This document shows, piece after piece, positions 8,254 through 17,931 of a stretch of 64,000 nucleotides of DNA. The notes under the pieces are model-generated. The model had not been told where the DNA came from and ran no database searches. It saw nothing but the letters and a program-made list of their open reading frames with translations. Origin of the DNA: an uncultured Lachnospiraceae bacterium (lineage in GTDB: Bacteria; Bacillota; Clostridia; Lachnospirales; Lachnospiraceae); the NCBI GenBank assembly GCA_910579865.1, contig CAJTXA010000012.1, forward strand, positions 62,001 to 126,000, written 5' to 3'. Position 1 is the first letter of the stretch. The number at the start of each line of letters is the position of its first letter. A program made the translations under genes and the position numbers.

Positions 8254-10086
8254 CTATCTCTTAAGTCCCATAATAATATCTCCACACTTTATCATTCCTT
8301 CTGATGCTTTATTTAATTGATAATCTGCCGAATTTGTAATAATTACCGGAGTCACTACATCATATCCCTCCTTTTTTAATGCAGCTAAATTAAATTTCAT
8401 CAAAAGTTGTCCTTTTGTCACTTGATCCCCACTCTTTACTTGAGGCTCAAAATATTTTCCTTCTAATTTTACCGTTTCTAATCCTACATGTAATAAAACT
8501 TCTGCTCCATTCTCACATACCATAGAAATCGCATGTTTTGAATCAAATACCGTATCTATTTTCGCATCTGCTGGAGCATATAATTCCCCTTTTTCTGGAA
8601 TTACAGCCATTCCATCTCCCAAAATCCCTGCTGAAAATACTTCGTCCTTTACCTGATCAAGAGCAATCAATTTTCCATCTAATGGACTAACTATTGTTTT
8701 ATTTTTATCAATTCCTTCTGGTGCCTTTGAATTTTCTACTTTTTTCTCCTGATAGAGAAGCAAAGTTGCCACAAAAGAAGCTCCTAAAGAAACTCCAAAT
8801 CCAACAAACGCCCATACAATATTCATAGAATTTGCTACATCCACGAACATAGCCATCCCCGCAAGTCCAGGTCCCATAGCTACAAACGCTTTCAAATTAC
8901 CTAATCCTATTACCAAACCTCCTATAAAACTTCCTGCTACTACGCCTGAAAGAACACGCTTATTTTGTAAAGTAACACCATATAGAGCTGGTTCTGTAAT
9001 TCCAAAAATAGCAGAGATACCTGCTGAAATAGCAGCTGAACGCAAATCAGTATCCTTTGTGCGAAGTGCCACAGCAAAACATGCACCACCCTCTGAAATA
9101 TTATGTGCTAAAGATGCTGGCATATACAAAAGCTCTTCTCCCATCTCTGAAATAGAAGATACTGCATAAGGAACTAATGCTTTATGCATACCAGTAGCAA
9201 TCATAAAAGGAAGAATCGCAGCCAAAAGTGCTACAGCAGCCCAACCAAGTTTATTATATAAGAATAAAATTACTGTCGTCAATCCCTGTCCCACTGTATA
9301 GCCAAGTGGTCCAAGAATTAAAAGTGTAACTGGAACTACTACAGCAAAACAAACCATAGGAACAAAAAATACTCGAATAGGTTTTGGAGAAATCTTTGTT
9401 ACATATTTCTCTACATAATACAAAAATCCAACGCAAAGAATTGCCGGAAATACCTGCGAACTATAAGCAATATTTCGAATTTCAAATCCCCATAAACTTG
9501 CACCGCCAGCTATAAAAGAAGTCATTCCCGGAAGAATCAATGCCCCTACAGAAGCTAATGCTACCAAACGGTTACAATTTAATTTGGTAGACATTGTAAC
9601 TGCTACCATAAGTGGTAAAAAATAAAGTGCTGCATCTGCTGCATAATAAAGTACTTGATACCATCCTCCAGAAGAATCCATTACTTTCATCAAAGTCAAC
9701 AAAGATAAAAAAGCCTTTAAAATACCAGCACCAGCAATTGCGGGAACTAACGGTTGAAAAATACCAACCACAAAGTCTAACACCATTGCTCCAAGCTCTT
9801 TTTTTTCATTTTGTACTGTTGCACCTGTGCCATGAAATGTCCCTAACTTTAATAATTCATCATATACTTCAATTACATCATTTCCAATTACCACCTGACA
9901 TTGATTTCCACTGCTTACAACTCCCATTACTCCTGATATTGCTTTTAATGCTTCTTTATTTACTTTTCCAGAATCGACAATTGTAAAGCGAAGCCTTGTA
10001 GAACAATGTTCCAAATGAGAAATATTCCCTTCACCGCCTACCTGCTTTAACACTTCTTTTGCAGTATTTGTATAATTTTTCGCCAT
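8254..10086 (-). CDS. bglP: PTS beta-glucoside-specific EIIBCA permease
   Basis: A 610-residue PTS permease that imports and phosphorylates beta-glucosides (salicin, arbutin or cellobiose class). Order of domains: EIIB (1 to about 85, phosphocysteine Cys28 in EHCSTRLRF), EIIC (about 100-455, with the GITEPALYG substrate motif), and crr-like EIIA (about 480-610, active histidine in LLHVGLETV). I set the start at ATG 10086, preceded by GGAGAG; the open frame continues 82 codons upstream but that stretch runs through the leader terminator and has no family homology. First gene of the operon and controlled by LicT antitermination. Confidence 0.93.
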   Translation of the reverse strand: MAKNYTNTAKEVLKQVGGEGNISHLEHCSTRLRFTIVDSGKVNKEALKAISGVMGVVSSGNQCQVVIGNDVIEVYDELLKLGTFHGTGATVQNEKKELGAMVLDFVVGIFQPLVPAIAGAGILKAFLSLLTLMKVMDSSGGWYQVLYYAADAALYFLPLMVAVTMSTKLNCNRLVALASVGALILPGMTSFIAGGASLWGFEIRNIAYSSQVFPAILCVGFLYYVEKYVTKISPKPIRVFFVPMVCFAVVVPVTLLILGPLGYTVGQGLTTVILFLYNKLGWAAVALLAAILPFMIATGMHKALVPYAVSSISEMGEELLYMPASLAHNISEGGACFAVALRTKDTDLRSAAISAGISAIFGITEPALYGVTLQNKRVLSGVVAGSFIGGLVIGLGNLKAFVAMGPGLAGMAMFVDVANSMNIVWAFVGFGVSLGASFVATLLLYQEKKVENSKAPEGIDKNKTIVSPLDGKLIALDQVKDEVFSAGILGDGMAVIPEKGELYAPADAKIDTVFDSKHAISMVCENGAEVLLHVGLETVKLEGKYFEPQVKSGDQVTKGQLLMKFNLAALKKEGYDVVTPVIITNSADYQLNKASEGMIKCGDIIMGLKR

Positions 10087-10206
10087 TGCACTTCTCTCCT
10101 TTTTTAATCCTTTCTTATTTCTGCTGCTATGATTTTGGCCAAAATCAATCTGTCGATCAACATTCCTCTTTTTACCTGTTTCTGATAACATATTCATTTT
10201 ACACAT

Positions 10207-10260
10207 AAAAAAAGATCGATCAAAAATAAACATAATAATTATGTTATTTCCAATCGATCC
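10207..10260 (-). terminator. Leader terminator of the bgl operon
   Basis: On the minus strand a long stem with outer arms ATCGATC/GATCGAT (10259-10253 and 10220-10214) and an inner AACATAA/TTATGTT ends in seven T (10213-10207). It lies between the promoter and bglP and its 5' arm overlaps the RAT element, so it is a conditional terminator of the LicT type. Confidence 0.85.
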
Positions 10261-10287
10261 TGCCTGCATTACCAGTAACATGTCTTT
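10253..10287 (-). promoter_or_regulatory. Ribonucleic antiterminator (RAT) for LicT
   Basis: Reading the minus strand, the core TGTTACTG-GTAAT-GCAGGCA followed by GGATCGATT closely resembles the RAT sequences bound by LicT/BglG (TGTTACTG...GCAGGCAAAACC). The 3' end of the element is the 5' arm of the terminator, as required for mutually exclusive folds. Confidence 0.85.
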
Positions 10288-10299
10288 TAGATTAACCTT

Positions 10300-10328
10300 A
10301 TCATACTGAAAATAAATTAAAAAATCAA
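10300..10328 (-). promoter_or_regulatory. Promoter of the bgl operon
   Basis: Minus-strand -35 TTGATT (10328-10323), 17-bp spacer, -10 TATGAT (10305-10300). Transcription would begin near 10293, a few bases before the RAT. The stretch from here to 10398 is A/T-rich, with no other gene and no clear terminator for the kinase gene that ends at 10399. Confidence 0.75.
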
Positions 10329-10398
10329 TCACAAAAAGATATAAAAAAAAAAATTTTTTTTAGTAATTTTTCACAAATATGTGATACAACTTTATCAT

Positions 10399-12942
10399 CT
10401 ATCCTAAATATTCCTGTAATACTCGCATACACTCCTTTATATCAAGAGGTTTTGGAATATGAGAATTCATCCCACACTCTAAGCATCGCTGTGCATCGTC
10501 TGAAAATGCATCTGCTGTCATCGCAATAATTGGTAAATCCCGATCACTTCGATCCAAATTTCGAATCGCTTGTGTTGCTTCATAGCCATTCATAACTGGC
10601 ATCCGAATATCCATCAAAATTGCATCATAAAATCCAATATTTGATGCTTCAAATTTTTCTACACATTCTTTTCCATTCTCTGCTCGTTGTAATTCCAAGC
10701 CAAAAACAGAAAGAATCTCATAAGCTACTTCCCAATTAATATCCATATCTTCTGCAAGGAGAATGTGTTTTCCAGTAAAATCTACTTCTGCTTCTTTTTC
10801 TTCTGCTTCTTTTGTATATCCTTCTGTATACTGTTTCAATCGTTCATATAAAGTAGACTTAAATAATGGTTTTGAAATAAACCCTTCAATTGATGTCTCA
10901 TTTGCTTCATCTTCAATATCATTCCAATCATAAGCGGAAATTAAAAATACTGGTATATCCGATCCAACACGATTACGAATTTCACGTATGGTTTCCATAC
11001 CATCCATATTTGGCATCTTCCAATCAATCAGAACAAAATGATAGTCATCATTTCGGTTATGTCGTTCTTCTATCATCTCTATTGCCTTTTTTCCATCCAA
11101 TGTATAATCTGCATGAGCACCTAATTCCTCTAAATTAGCTACTGCACTACAACATAATAATTCATTATCATCAACAACTAAAATATTCCAATCTGGTAAT
11201 TTCATATCTTCTTCATGTATCGTAGCTTTTTTTAGATCTAATGCCACATGAAAAGAAGTTCCCTTTCCATGTTCACTTTCCACTTGAATGGTTCCGCCCA
11301 TCAATGTTACAATACTTTTTGTAATTGCCATTCCAAGTCCTGTTCCAATAATTTGACGTACTTGATCGGTTTCCTCTCTAGAAAAGGTATCAAAAATCTT
11401 CTTCCGAAATTCTTCTGACATACCAATTCCAGTATCGACTACAGTAATATGGGTACATACATACTCTTCTCCTAAACTTGATGGCTCCTGCATCATATGA
11501 ATATCAATTCTTCCATTCTCTGGTGTAAACTTTACAGCATTTGATAAAAGATTTAGCAATACTTGATTTAAACGAACTGCATCACAATAGACATCTTCTG
11601 ATAAGATAGGTTTTATAAAAATATCAAAATACTGATTTTTTTCTTTCACCTGCGGCTGCATAATATTAACAATATCATCCATCGCTCCACGTAAAGACAT
11701 TGGAATCATATTTAATACCATTTTTCCACTTTCAATTTTTGACATATCTAACACATCGTTAATCAATCCCAATAAATGTTTACTAGATAAATGCACCTTT
11801 CGTAAACAATCTTCTACACGAGCACTATCCTGTAGATTTCGTTGTGCAATTTCTGTCATACCAATAATTGCATTCATTGGAGTACGAATATCATGACTCA
11901 TACTAGAAAGAAACTCACTTTTTGCTTTGTTCGCATGAACTGCTTCCTCTCTTGCCTGATTTAAATCTGCCATTTGTCGTTGTGAAATTCGATAATACAA
12001 AATAAAAATAATGCACATTGTACATAAAATAATCGCTGCTGAACCAACCATAATAAATGTACGTAATCGATCTAACCGACTAATTGAATAACGCAATATA
12101 CTATTTGGCATTGCAGAAATTAAATACCACGAAGAATTTTCTGCAAGTGGTGAGCAATAGAGTCTTTTTTGTTCACCATCTATTGAAATAACAGTAGAAT
12201 AAATTTCCCGTTTTTCCATTGCAGAAAATAACTCCTCTGCATATTGATCTGCATCTTTTCCATTTAATTTTTCAAATCGATCTACAATTCGGTCAAAATA
12301 GTTTCCTCGATAGGCATCTGCATTACGAATAATAAAATTTCCTTTTTTATCAATAATATGGGAATATACAACTGCATCATTTTCATCTAAAAAAAGATTC
12401 TGATTTAAATATTCCATATCCACTCCTGCCAATAATGCAATACTATTTTTTCCCTCTGCCATAGGATAAGTAACTTCTTTTCCTAGAATTAGAATCTTTC
12501 TTTCATCCTCTGCCTGTCCTTGTGTCACTAAATTGCCATCTGTTTTTAAAGAAGCTAATACCTCTTCCATCTCAAAAATCTTGATGTTTTCTCCATAGAC
12601 AGCTTCAACTGTTCCATCCTCTGCCATAAAACCCAGATAGATAAAATTCCGAATCTCTGCACTTAACTTTAGTTCTTCCAACAGCTCTTCTCCATATTCC
12701 ATTCCTTCTGGTGGCGTCCGCTTGACAATTCCCTCTAACTGCTCCAATCGTAAACTAATAATTGCCCGAAACTTCTGCTGAATCTGCTGGTTCACTTCAG
12801 CCATATAAGTATTACTAACTTCTTGAATAGACTCTTCCGTCTTACTACCCATAAAAATAGTTAGACAAACAAATACCGCTATACATACAATAACAACACT
12901 AACTACACTATGTGCAAAAAAATTGATTACCTTTTTATCCAT
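10399..12942 (-). CDS. Hybrid sensor histidine kinase with two receiver domains
   Basis: An 847-residue membrane kinase. Membrane segments at about 8-30 and 296-317 enclose an external sensor region of about 265 residues (dCache-like; ligand unknown). Then HisKA with His350 in SMSHDIRTP, HATPase (N box about 460-475, G boxes near 503 and 533), receiver 1 (about 586-705, Asp640 in LIDWKMP) and receiver 2 (about 725-847, Asp778 in LMDIRMP). The start is ATG 12942 with GGAGAG; an upstream in-frame TTG has no ribosome site. Last gene of the chemosensory operon, 38 nt after the Hpt gene, which could take phosphate from either receiver. Confidence 0.9.
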   Translation of the reverse strand: MDKKVINFFAHSVVSVVIVCIAVFVCLTIFMGSKTEESIQEVSNTYMAEVNQQIQQKFRAIISLRLEQLEGIVKRTPPEGMEYGEELLEELKLSAEIRNFIYLGFMAEDGTVEAVYGENIKIFEMEEVLASLKTDGNLVTQGQAEDERKILILGKEVTYPMAEGKNSIALLAGVDMEYLNQNLFLDENDAVVYSHIIDKKGNFIIRNADAYRGNYFDRIVDRFEKLNGKDADQYAEELFSAMEKREIYSTVISIDGEQKRLYCSPLAENSSWYLISAMPNSILRYSISRLDRLRTFIMVGSAAIILCTMCIIFILYYRISQRQMADLNQAREEAVHANKAKSEFLSSMSHDIRTPMNAIIGMTEIAQRNLQDSARVEDCLRKVHLSSKHLLGLINDVLDMSKIESGKMVLNMIPMSLRGAMDDIVNIMQPQVKEKNQYFDIFIKPILSEDVYCDAVRLNQVLLNLLSNAVKFTPENGRIDIHMMQEPSSLGEEYVCTHITVVDTGIGMSEEFRKKIFDTFSREETDQVRQIIGTGLGMAITKSIVTLMGGTIQVESEHGKGTSFHVALDLKKATIHEEDMKLPDWNILVVDDNELLCCSAVANLEELGAHADYTLDGKKAIEMIEERHNRNDDYHFVLIDWKMPNMDGMETIREIRNRVGSDIPVFLISAYDWNDIEDEANETSIEGFISKPLFKSTLYERLKQYTEGYTKEAEEKEAEVDFTGKHILLAEDMDINWEVAYEILSVFGLELQRAENGKECVEKFEASNIGFYDAILMDIRMPVMNGYEATQAIRNLDRSDRDLPIIAMTADAFSDDAQRCLECGMNSHIPKPLDIKECMRVLQEYLG

Positions 12943-12980
12943 TTTCTCTCTCCATCGTTTCAAGCGTTCTATTGTATACT

Positions 12981-13334
12981 CTATGCACTATGTTTTTCAA
13001 TACATTGTATAATTTCATTTTGGATTGGTATAATTTCCATCAAAATCTCTCTTGCTTTTTCTGGCTGACCAGTTCGAAGCAAATTTACAATTTCTGAATA
13101 TGCCTTATAAACTGGCGTAATTGACAAATTTCCTGCGGTTCCTTTAATCGCATGTGCAATTTCAATTGCTTCTGTACAATCAGTTGCATCAAAATCTGGT
13201 GCAATCATTTTCGCTTTCATTGTTTTTACAAATGTACCTAACAATCTCTTATATAATGTTTCATTTTTATTTAATCGTTTTAACCCATCTTCCACATCGA
13301 CTCCCAATTCTTTTAATTCTTCTAATACACCCAT
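12981..13334 (-). CDS. Hpt (histidine phosphotransfer) domain protein
   Basis: A 117-residue single-domain phosphotransfer protein. The site is His61 in IAHAIKGTAGNL, the standard H-x-I/L-K-G motif. It begins behind a very strong GGAGGAGG. Being immediately before the hybrid kinase with two receivers, it probably carries phosphate between that kinase and an output regulator, perhaps one of the two REC-HD proteins of this operon; no DNA-binding output domain is encoded in the operon. Confidence 0.88.
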   Translation of the reverse strand: MGVLEELKELGVDVEDGLKRLNKNETLYKRLLGTFVKTMKAKMIAPDFDATDCTEAIEIAHAIKGTAGNLSITPVYKAYSEIVNLLRTGQPEKAREILMEIIPIQNEIIQCIEKHSA

Positions 13335-13422
13335 CTTAAAAACCTCCTCCTGTTTTTACTTTCATAAATTAAGACACAGAAATATACCTTCATACATCCC
13401 TATGCCTTAATTTGCCTATTGT

Positions 13423-14769
13423 TTAATATTTCCCAAATCCATCTTCAAGAGAAATTACTTGTTCATTCATATTGGATAAAGATGACGAATACATCGGTGT
13501 ACTCTTAAAGGAGGACATCGAATTAACAGCTCCTAACTGATAGATTGAAAGCATCTCTCTCATCCGAGAAGCCTGATTGGATAATTCTTCACTTGCCGCT
13601 GCACACTGTTGACTAGTAGCCGAATTGGTCTGTACAACCTGTGAAACCTGTGAAATTGCCTGTTCAATCTGTGCAACTGCTGTTGCTTGATAATTGGAAG
13701 ATTCTGCAATTCCATTGATAATTACTTCACTTCTTTGTACTACTTTTGTAATTGCTTCTAATGCCTTTGCTGTATCATCTGCAATTTTTGTACCAGTTCC
13801 CACTTTACTAATAGAATCTTCAATCAACTCTGCTGTCTCTGCTGCTGCTGCTGCACTTTTTGCTGCAAGACTTCTTACCTCTTCTGCTACAACTGCAAAA
13901 CCTTTTCCTGCTTCTCCTGCTCTTGCTGCTTCCACTGCTGCATTTAATGCAAGAATATTAGTTTGAAATGCGATGTCATCAATCACCTTAATAATTTTAG
14001 AAATACTTTCTGAGGATTTATTAATATCACGCATAGCGGAAATCATATCTTGCATCTGTACATTTCCCTGTTTTACTTCACCAATTGCCTGAACTACTAA
14101 ACTGGCAGCAGAATTAGCTTCTTCTGCATTTTGTTTTGTTTTTTCTGCAATCTCATCAATAGAAGCTGTAATCTCTTCAATAGCACTTGCCTGCTCTGTC
14201 GATCCCTGTGCCAATGCTTGACTTGCACTTGCTACTTGAGAAGAACTAACTGTTACTTGAGAACCTGCATCACTAATATTGGTTAAAGTATTTAAATTAT
14301 CTTCTACTAATTTCTTCAATGAATTTCCTAATAAATCATCTGAAGAATTTGGTACAACTGTAACCATCAAATTTCCATTTGAAACTTCTTCTGCAACTTT
14401 TGCTTGTATTTTAATATTTTCAACTACTTTTGTATACTCATCTACTAAATCTCCAAATTCATCATTATTCGATTTTTCCAATTCTACATTCACATGTCCC
14501 ATAGCAATCTCTTTTGCTGCATTTGATAACTGTACTATAGAACGTTCAATTAATGCAATTAAATATAATGCTATACCAAATGTAATAATTCCTGAGATTA
14601 CTACAATTCCAATTGTAAATAAATTTGCATTGCGAACAAAAGTTGTTGAATTTTCTGCAGACTCTACTCTTCTTGTAATCATATTGCCAATTGCCACATT
14701 TAGTATCATAAGTATAATCGGTATCATAAATCCCAGAGCCAGTTTTGTTTTTACCTTCATATTTTTCAT
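13423..14769 (-). CDS. Methyl-accepting chemotaxis protein without an external ligand domain
   Basis: A 448-residue receptor. Two membrane helices (about 10-30 and 48-72) are separated by only some 18 residues, so there is no room for the usual periplasmic or extracellular sensor. A HAMP-like segment (about 73-125) and a full signalling domain follow, with the conserved hairpin tip FQTNILALNAAVEAARAG. The Ala/Glu/Gln-rich flanks are typical methylation helices. It sits between cheW and the Hpt gene. It may sense through the membrane, HAMP region or a partner. Confidence 0.9.
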   Translation of the reverse strand: MKNMKVKTKLALGFMIPIILMILNVAIGNMITRRVESAENSTTFVRNANLFTIGIVVISGIITFGIALYLIALIERSIVQLSNAAKEIAMGHVNVELEKSNNDEFGDLVDEYTKVVENIKIQAKVAEEVSNGNLMVTVVPNSSDDLLGNSLKKLVEDNLNTLTNISDAGSQVTVSSSQVASASQALAQGSTEQASAIEEITASIDEIAEKTKQNAEEANSAASLVVQAIGEVKQGNVQMQDMISAMRDINKSSESISKIIKVIDDIAFQTNILALNAAVEAARAGEAGKGFAVVAEEVRSLAAKSAAAAAETAELIEDSISKVGTGTKIADDTAKALEAITKVVQRSEVIINGIAESSNYQATAVAQIEQAISQVSQVVQTNSATSQQCAAASEELSNQASRMREMLSIYQLGAVNSMSSFKSTPMYSSSLSNMNEQVISLEDGFGKY

Positions 14770-14781
14770 TGTTCTTCCCTC

Positions 14782-15318
14782 TCATTCCTCTTCCAAATTG
14801 ATATCACTCACTTGTTCAATTACTGACATATCGTCATCATTCAACAATTTATCTGGATCTAACAATAACTTTACAGAATCCCCTACTTTACCGATACCAT
14901 ATACATATTTGTTATGTGCCTTATCTCCACGTCCAATTGTAGGTGGAGGCAAGATATTCTCTTCTTTAATCTCCACTACCTCTGCAATCTTTTCTACAAT
15001 CAATCCAACCACTGTAGACTTTACGCTAATTACAATAATACAGGTTCTATCATTGTATTCAAATGGTTTTTGCTTAAACCGCAAACGTACATCGATAACA
15101 GGAATTACTTTTCCTCTTAAATTAATTAACCCTTTAATATAATCCTCTGTTTCTGGAATTGCTGTAATTGTCTGAAATTGAATAATCTCATTTACATATT
15201 GAATTCGAAGACCAAAATATTCATTTCCAGATTTAAACGTCATATATTTTCCCTTTTGTACATCATGTTCATCTGTTTCTGTTGATATCTTTTTTACGTC
15301 GCTTGTCATACTAGACAC
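14782..15318 (-). CDS. cheW: CheW chemotaxis coupling protein
   Basis: A CheW-domain adaptor (domain about 25-165) that joins receptors to CheA. Recognisable segments are YFGLRIQYVNEII and INLRGKVIPVIDVRLRF. The upstream AAGGAA favours a GTG start at 15318, but an ATG at 15309 is possible and would shorten the product by three residues. The tail after residue 160 is acidic. It lies 18 nt after cheA and 12 nt before the receptor gene, in the operon order cheA-cheW-mcp. Confidence 0.93.
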   Translation of the reverse strand: MSSMTSDVKKISTETDEHDVQKGKYMTFKSGNEYFGLRIQYVNEIIQFQTITAIPETEDYIKGLINLRGKVIPVIDVRLRFKQKPFEYNDRTCIIVISVKSTVVGLIVEKIAEVVEIKEENILPPPTIGRGDKAHNKYVYGIGKVGDSVKLLLDPDKLLNDDDMSVIEQVSDINLEEE

Positions 15319-15336
15319 CGTTCCTTTCTATCTATA

Positions 15337-17487
15337 TTATTCTACCAAACCGGCAGGATCTAATATCAAAGCAATGCTTCCATCGCCTAACTGTGTACAG
15401 CCTGACAAGCCCTTTACTTTTTTGATATAGGACGGAATCGGCTTTACTACAATCTCTTGTTCCCCAATCAGCTTATCTACAAAAAGACAAATCTTCTTAT
15501 CTTCTACCTCAAGAATCAGCATAATTCCTTCTTCTACCGAACTTTCGTAATTGCTCATGCCATACCATTCTCCTAAACGGAGTACTGGAAAACAATCTCC
15601 ACGAATCATAATATATTCATCTCCATTTGGCTCATGAATCATCATTTCCTCAGTCACACGAACAAATTCTTTAATTACACCTGTTTCCAATACAAATGAC
15701 GAACCTCCCGTTTTCATTACAATTCCATCAATAATTGCCAGCGTCAATGGTATCTTCAAACTCATAGTACTTCCAAATCCTGCTTCGCTTTCAATATCTA
15801 ACATTCCACCAATTGCCTGAATATTTTGTACTACAACATCCATACCAACGCCTCTTCCAGAGTATTCGGTAATCTGCTCATTTGTTGAAAATCCTGGTAA
15901 AGTAATAAATTGATAAATTTCTTTATTTGTATAAGATTCAATTGGTTTTTTCTCATCCAAAATTCCTTGTTTTCTTGCTTTTGCAAGAATTTTATCCCTG
16001 TCAAGTCCTTTTCCATTATCCTGAACGCTAATCCATACTTTACCAGCTTCTGTTCTTGCCATTAACGTAATTTTTCCCTTATCTGGCTTTCCACTATCAA
16101 TTCTCTCTTGATTCGTTTCAATTCCATGATCAACTGCATTTCTTACTAAATGCATCAGAGGATCAGAAATATGTTCAATAATATTTTTATCTACCTCTGT
16201 TTGCTCTCCAACCATCTCAAATTCAATATCTTTTCCAAGTTTCCTAGATACATCAAATACAATACGATTCATCTTTTGGAACGTATTTGTCAAAGGAACC
16301 ATTCGCATTGACATAATTACATTTTGTAAATCAGTAGAAATCTTAGCAAGTTGAGCCGCAGCTTTATTAAAGTTCGCAAGATTGAGTCCAGGAACTTTCA
16401 AATCAGGATTTTGTAATACCACTGACTCTGAAATAACCAATTCTCCAATTAAATCCATTAATTGATCCATTTTACTTACATTTACACTAATAAAAGATGC
16501 TTTTTCCGTTTTTGATTTATCTTTTGCTAGTTTCTTCTGTTTTCCTGGTTCTTTGGACTTAATAACAAAATCACCAGGAGCAATCTGTGGCTTTTCTGTT
16601 TTCTTTTCTGTTTCCTCCACCGTTGCCTGTGCTCGTGCTTCAATCACTTCTACACTGGAATCTAAATCAATATGAAGATCTCCATGTCCTCCAAAGTCAA
16701 AACCTTGCAAAAATTCTTCTGCCTTACATTCGAAAATCTCTACTTTCTCAATATCATATCCTTCACTAATTACTTTACGAATATCCTCTTCACTGCATTG
16801 TGCCTGCAGTAACATACGAAATCCATCCTGCAAAATTGTTTCTGAACTACTTTCATCTGATATAATATCCTCTGGAGAATATAATAAATCTTCTGCAAGT
16901 TCTCTTAATGCATAGACGGTTTTATAGGCATGAATATTTGCCATCTGTGTTCCTGGAAAAAAGGTAATATAGATTTTATAAAAGCGACTTGCACTTGTTG
17001 CAACTGGAGCAATATAGAACTGTTTTGGTTCTACATGCACATTCTCTGGTGGAGGTGCTGCTCCTTTTTTCTTTGAACCATTTTTAATTCCTTCCAAAAA
17101 TTTATCCAGTCTTTTAATCAATTCACTGGCATCTCCATCCACAGCATCGCCGTTACGGATTTTTTCCATCTCATTTGATATAAAATCTTCTACCTCCAAT
17201 ACATGTTCCACCAGTTCTACATGAGGTACATTTTCCGGATGAGACTCTCTTAAATAGTAAAAAACATCCTCCAATTTATGTGATACCGCCGTTATATTGT
17301 CAAACATCATAATACCAGAGGAACCTTTAATTGTATGCATGGTTCTGAATATTTCATTTATGCTGTCTTCATCAAAACAATCTGCATCCTTTTGCTCTAA
17401 AACAATCTCCTGAAGCTGTTCTAGCAACTGCTGATTTTCAAACAGATATATTTCCAGCATGTCTTCTGTGTTAAATTCTTCAGCCAT
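15337..17487 (-). CDS. cheA: CheA chemotaxis histidine kinase
   Basis: A 716-residue cytoplasmic kinase. P1 Hpt domain (1-110) with His51 in MHTIKGSSG; a P2-like region (about 165-270); dimerisation helices (about 330-395); HATPase (about 395-575, with HLVRNAVDHGIE and the GRGVGMDVV G box); and a CheW-like P5 domain (about 580-716). All functional motifs are present. It phosphorylates the CheY-like protein encoded just upstream and CheB. Gap to the CheY-like gene is 39 nt. Confidence 0.95.
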   Translation of the reverse strand: MAEEFNTEDMLEIYLFENQQLLEQLQEIVLEQKDADCFDEDSINEIFRTMHTIKGSSGIMMFDNITAVSHKLEDVFYYLRESHPENVPHVELVEHVLEVEDFISNEMEKIRNGDAVDGDASELIKRLDKFLEGIKNGSKKKGAAPPPENVHVEPKQFYIAPVATSASRFYKIYITFFPGTQMANIHAYKTVYALRELAEDLLYSPEDIISDESSSETILQDGFRMLLQAQCSEEDIRKVISEGYDIEKVEIFECKAEEFLQGFDFGGHGDLHIDLDSSVEVIEARAQATVEETEKKTEKPQIAPGDFVIKSKEPGKQKKLAKDKSKTEKASFISVNVSKMDQLMDLIGELVISESVVLQNPDLKVPGLNLANFNKAAAQLAKISTDLQNVIMSMRMVPLTNTFQKMNRIVFDVSRKLGKDIEFEMVGEQTEVDKNIIEHISDPLMHLVRNAVDHGIETNQERIDSGKPDKGKITLMARTEAGKVWISVQDNGKGLDRDKILAKARKQGILDEKKPIESYTNKEIYQFITLPGFSTNEQITEYSGRGVGMDVVVQNIQAIGGMLDIESEAGFGSTMSLKIPLTLAIIDGIVMKTGGSSFVLETGVIKEFVRVTEEMMIHEPNGDEYIMIRGDCFPVLRLGEWYGMSNYESSVEEGIMLILEVEDKKICLFVDKLIGEQEIVVKPIPSYIKKVKGLSGCTQLGDGSIALILDPAGLVE

Positions 17488-17526
17488 ATCCTTCTCCTTT
17501 CCTGCATATTCCAGTCTGTTCTTCTG

Positions 17527-17919
17527 TTAAATCAAATTCAACTTTTTTAACGCCTGCTCAAATCTTCCCTGATCAATTGGTTTTCCAGAATAAATTGTAC
17601 AGCCTAACTCAAATGCCAGCTTTACATTTCTCTCTTCATTTAAAGCAGTTGTCATAATCACTTTCACTGCTTTCTCTTCTGGAACATTTCTTTGCTTTTC
17701 CAAATTTCGAATTCCTGTTAATGCCTGATAACCATCCATAACTGGCATCATAACATCCAAACAAACCAAATCATAAGGCTCATCGTCTTCTAAGGCCATC
17801 ATAAACGCATCCACTGCTTCCATTCCATCGACTGTTACATCACATTCACCATACTTTGACAGAAAATTTACCATAAATTTTCTTGTTACAAAATCGTCTT
17901 CTGCTAATAGAATCTTCAT
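17527..17919 (-). CDS. cheY: CheY-like single-domain response regulator
   Basis: A 130-residue receiver domain without output domain. Acidic pocket residues are in LAEDD (7-9), the phospho-acceptor is Asp55 in CLDVMMP, the switch Thr is in IMTTAL, and the Lys is in YSGKPID (the usual K-P pair). It lies between cheB and cheA. It could be the CheY of this array, but with no flagellar genes in the window its target (motor or another kinase) is not shown. Confidence 0.85.
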   Translation of the reverse strand: MKILLAEDDFVTRKFMVNFLSKYGECDVTVDGMEAVDAFMMALEDDEPYDLVCLDVMMPVMDGYQALTGIRNLEKQRNVPEEKAVKVIMTTALNEERNVKLAFELGCTIYSGKPIDQGRFEQALKKLNLI

Positions 17920-17931
17920 ACTTTATCTCCT

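Noticed and set aside
10087..10332. N-terminal extension of the beta-glucoside permease by 82 codons
   Set aside because: It runs through the promoter, RAT and terminator, has no family similarity, and the ATG at 10086 has a good ribosome site.
10371..10384. TCACA-N4-TGTGA as a Crp/Fnr-type site
   Set aside because: The half-sites are in the reverse order (Crp sites read TGTGA-N6-TCACA) and the spacing differs; more likely a small chance hairpin after the kinase gene.
14279..15142. Long plus-strand open frame of 287 codons
   Set aside because: It is antisense to cheW and the receptor gene, is Ser/Thr/Phe-rich with no motif, and has no ribosome site; a shadow of A/T-rich coding sequence.
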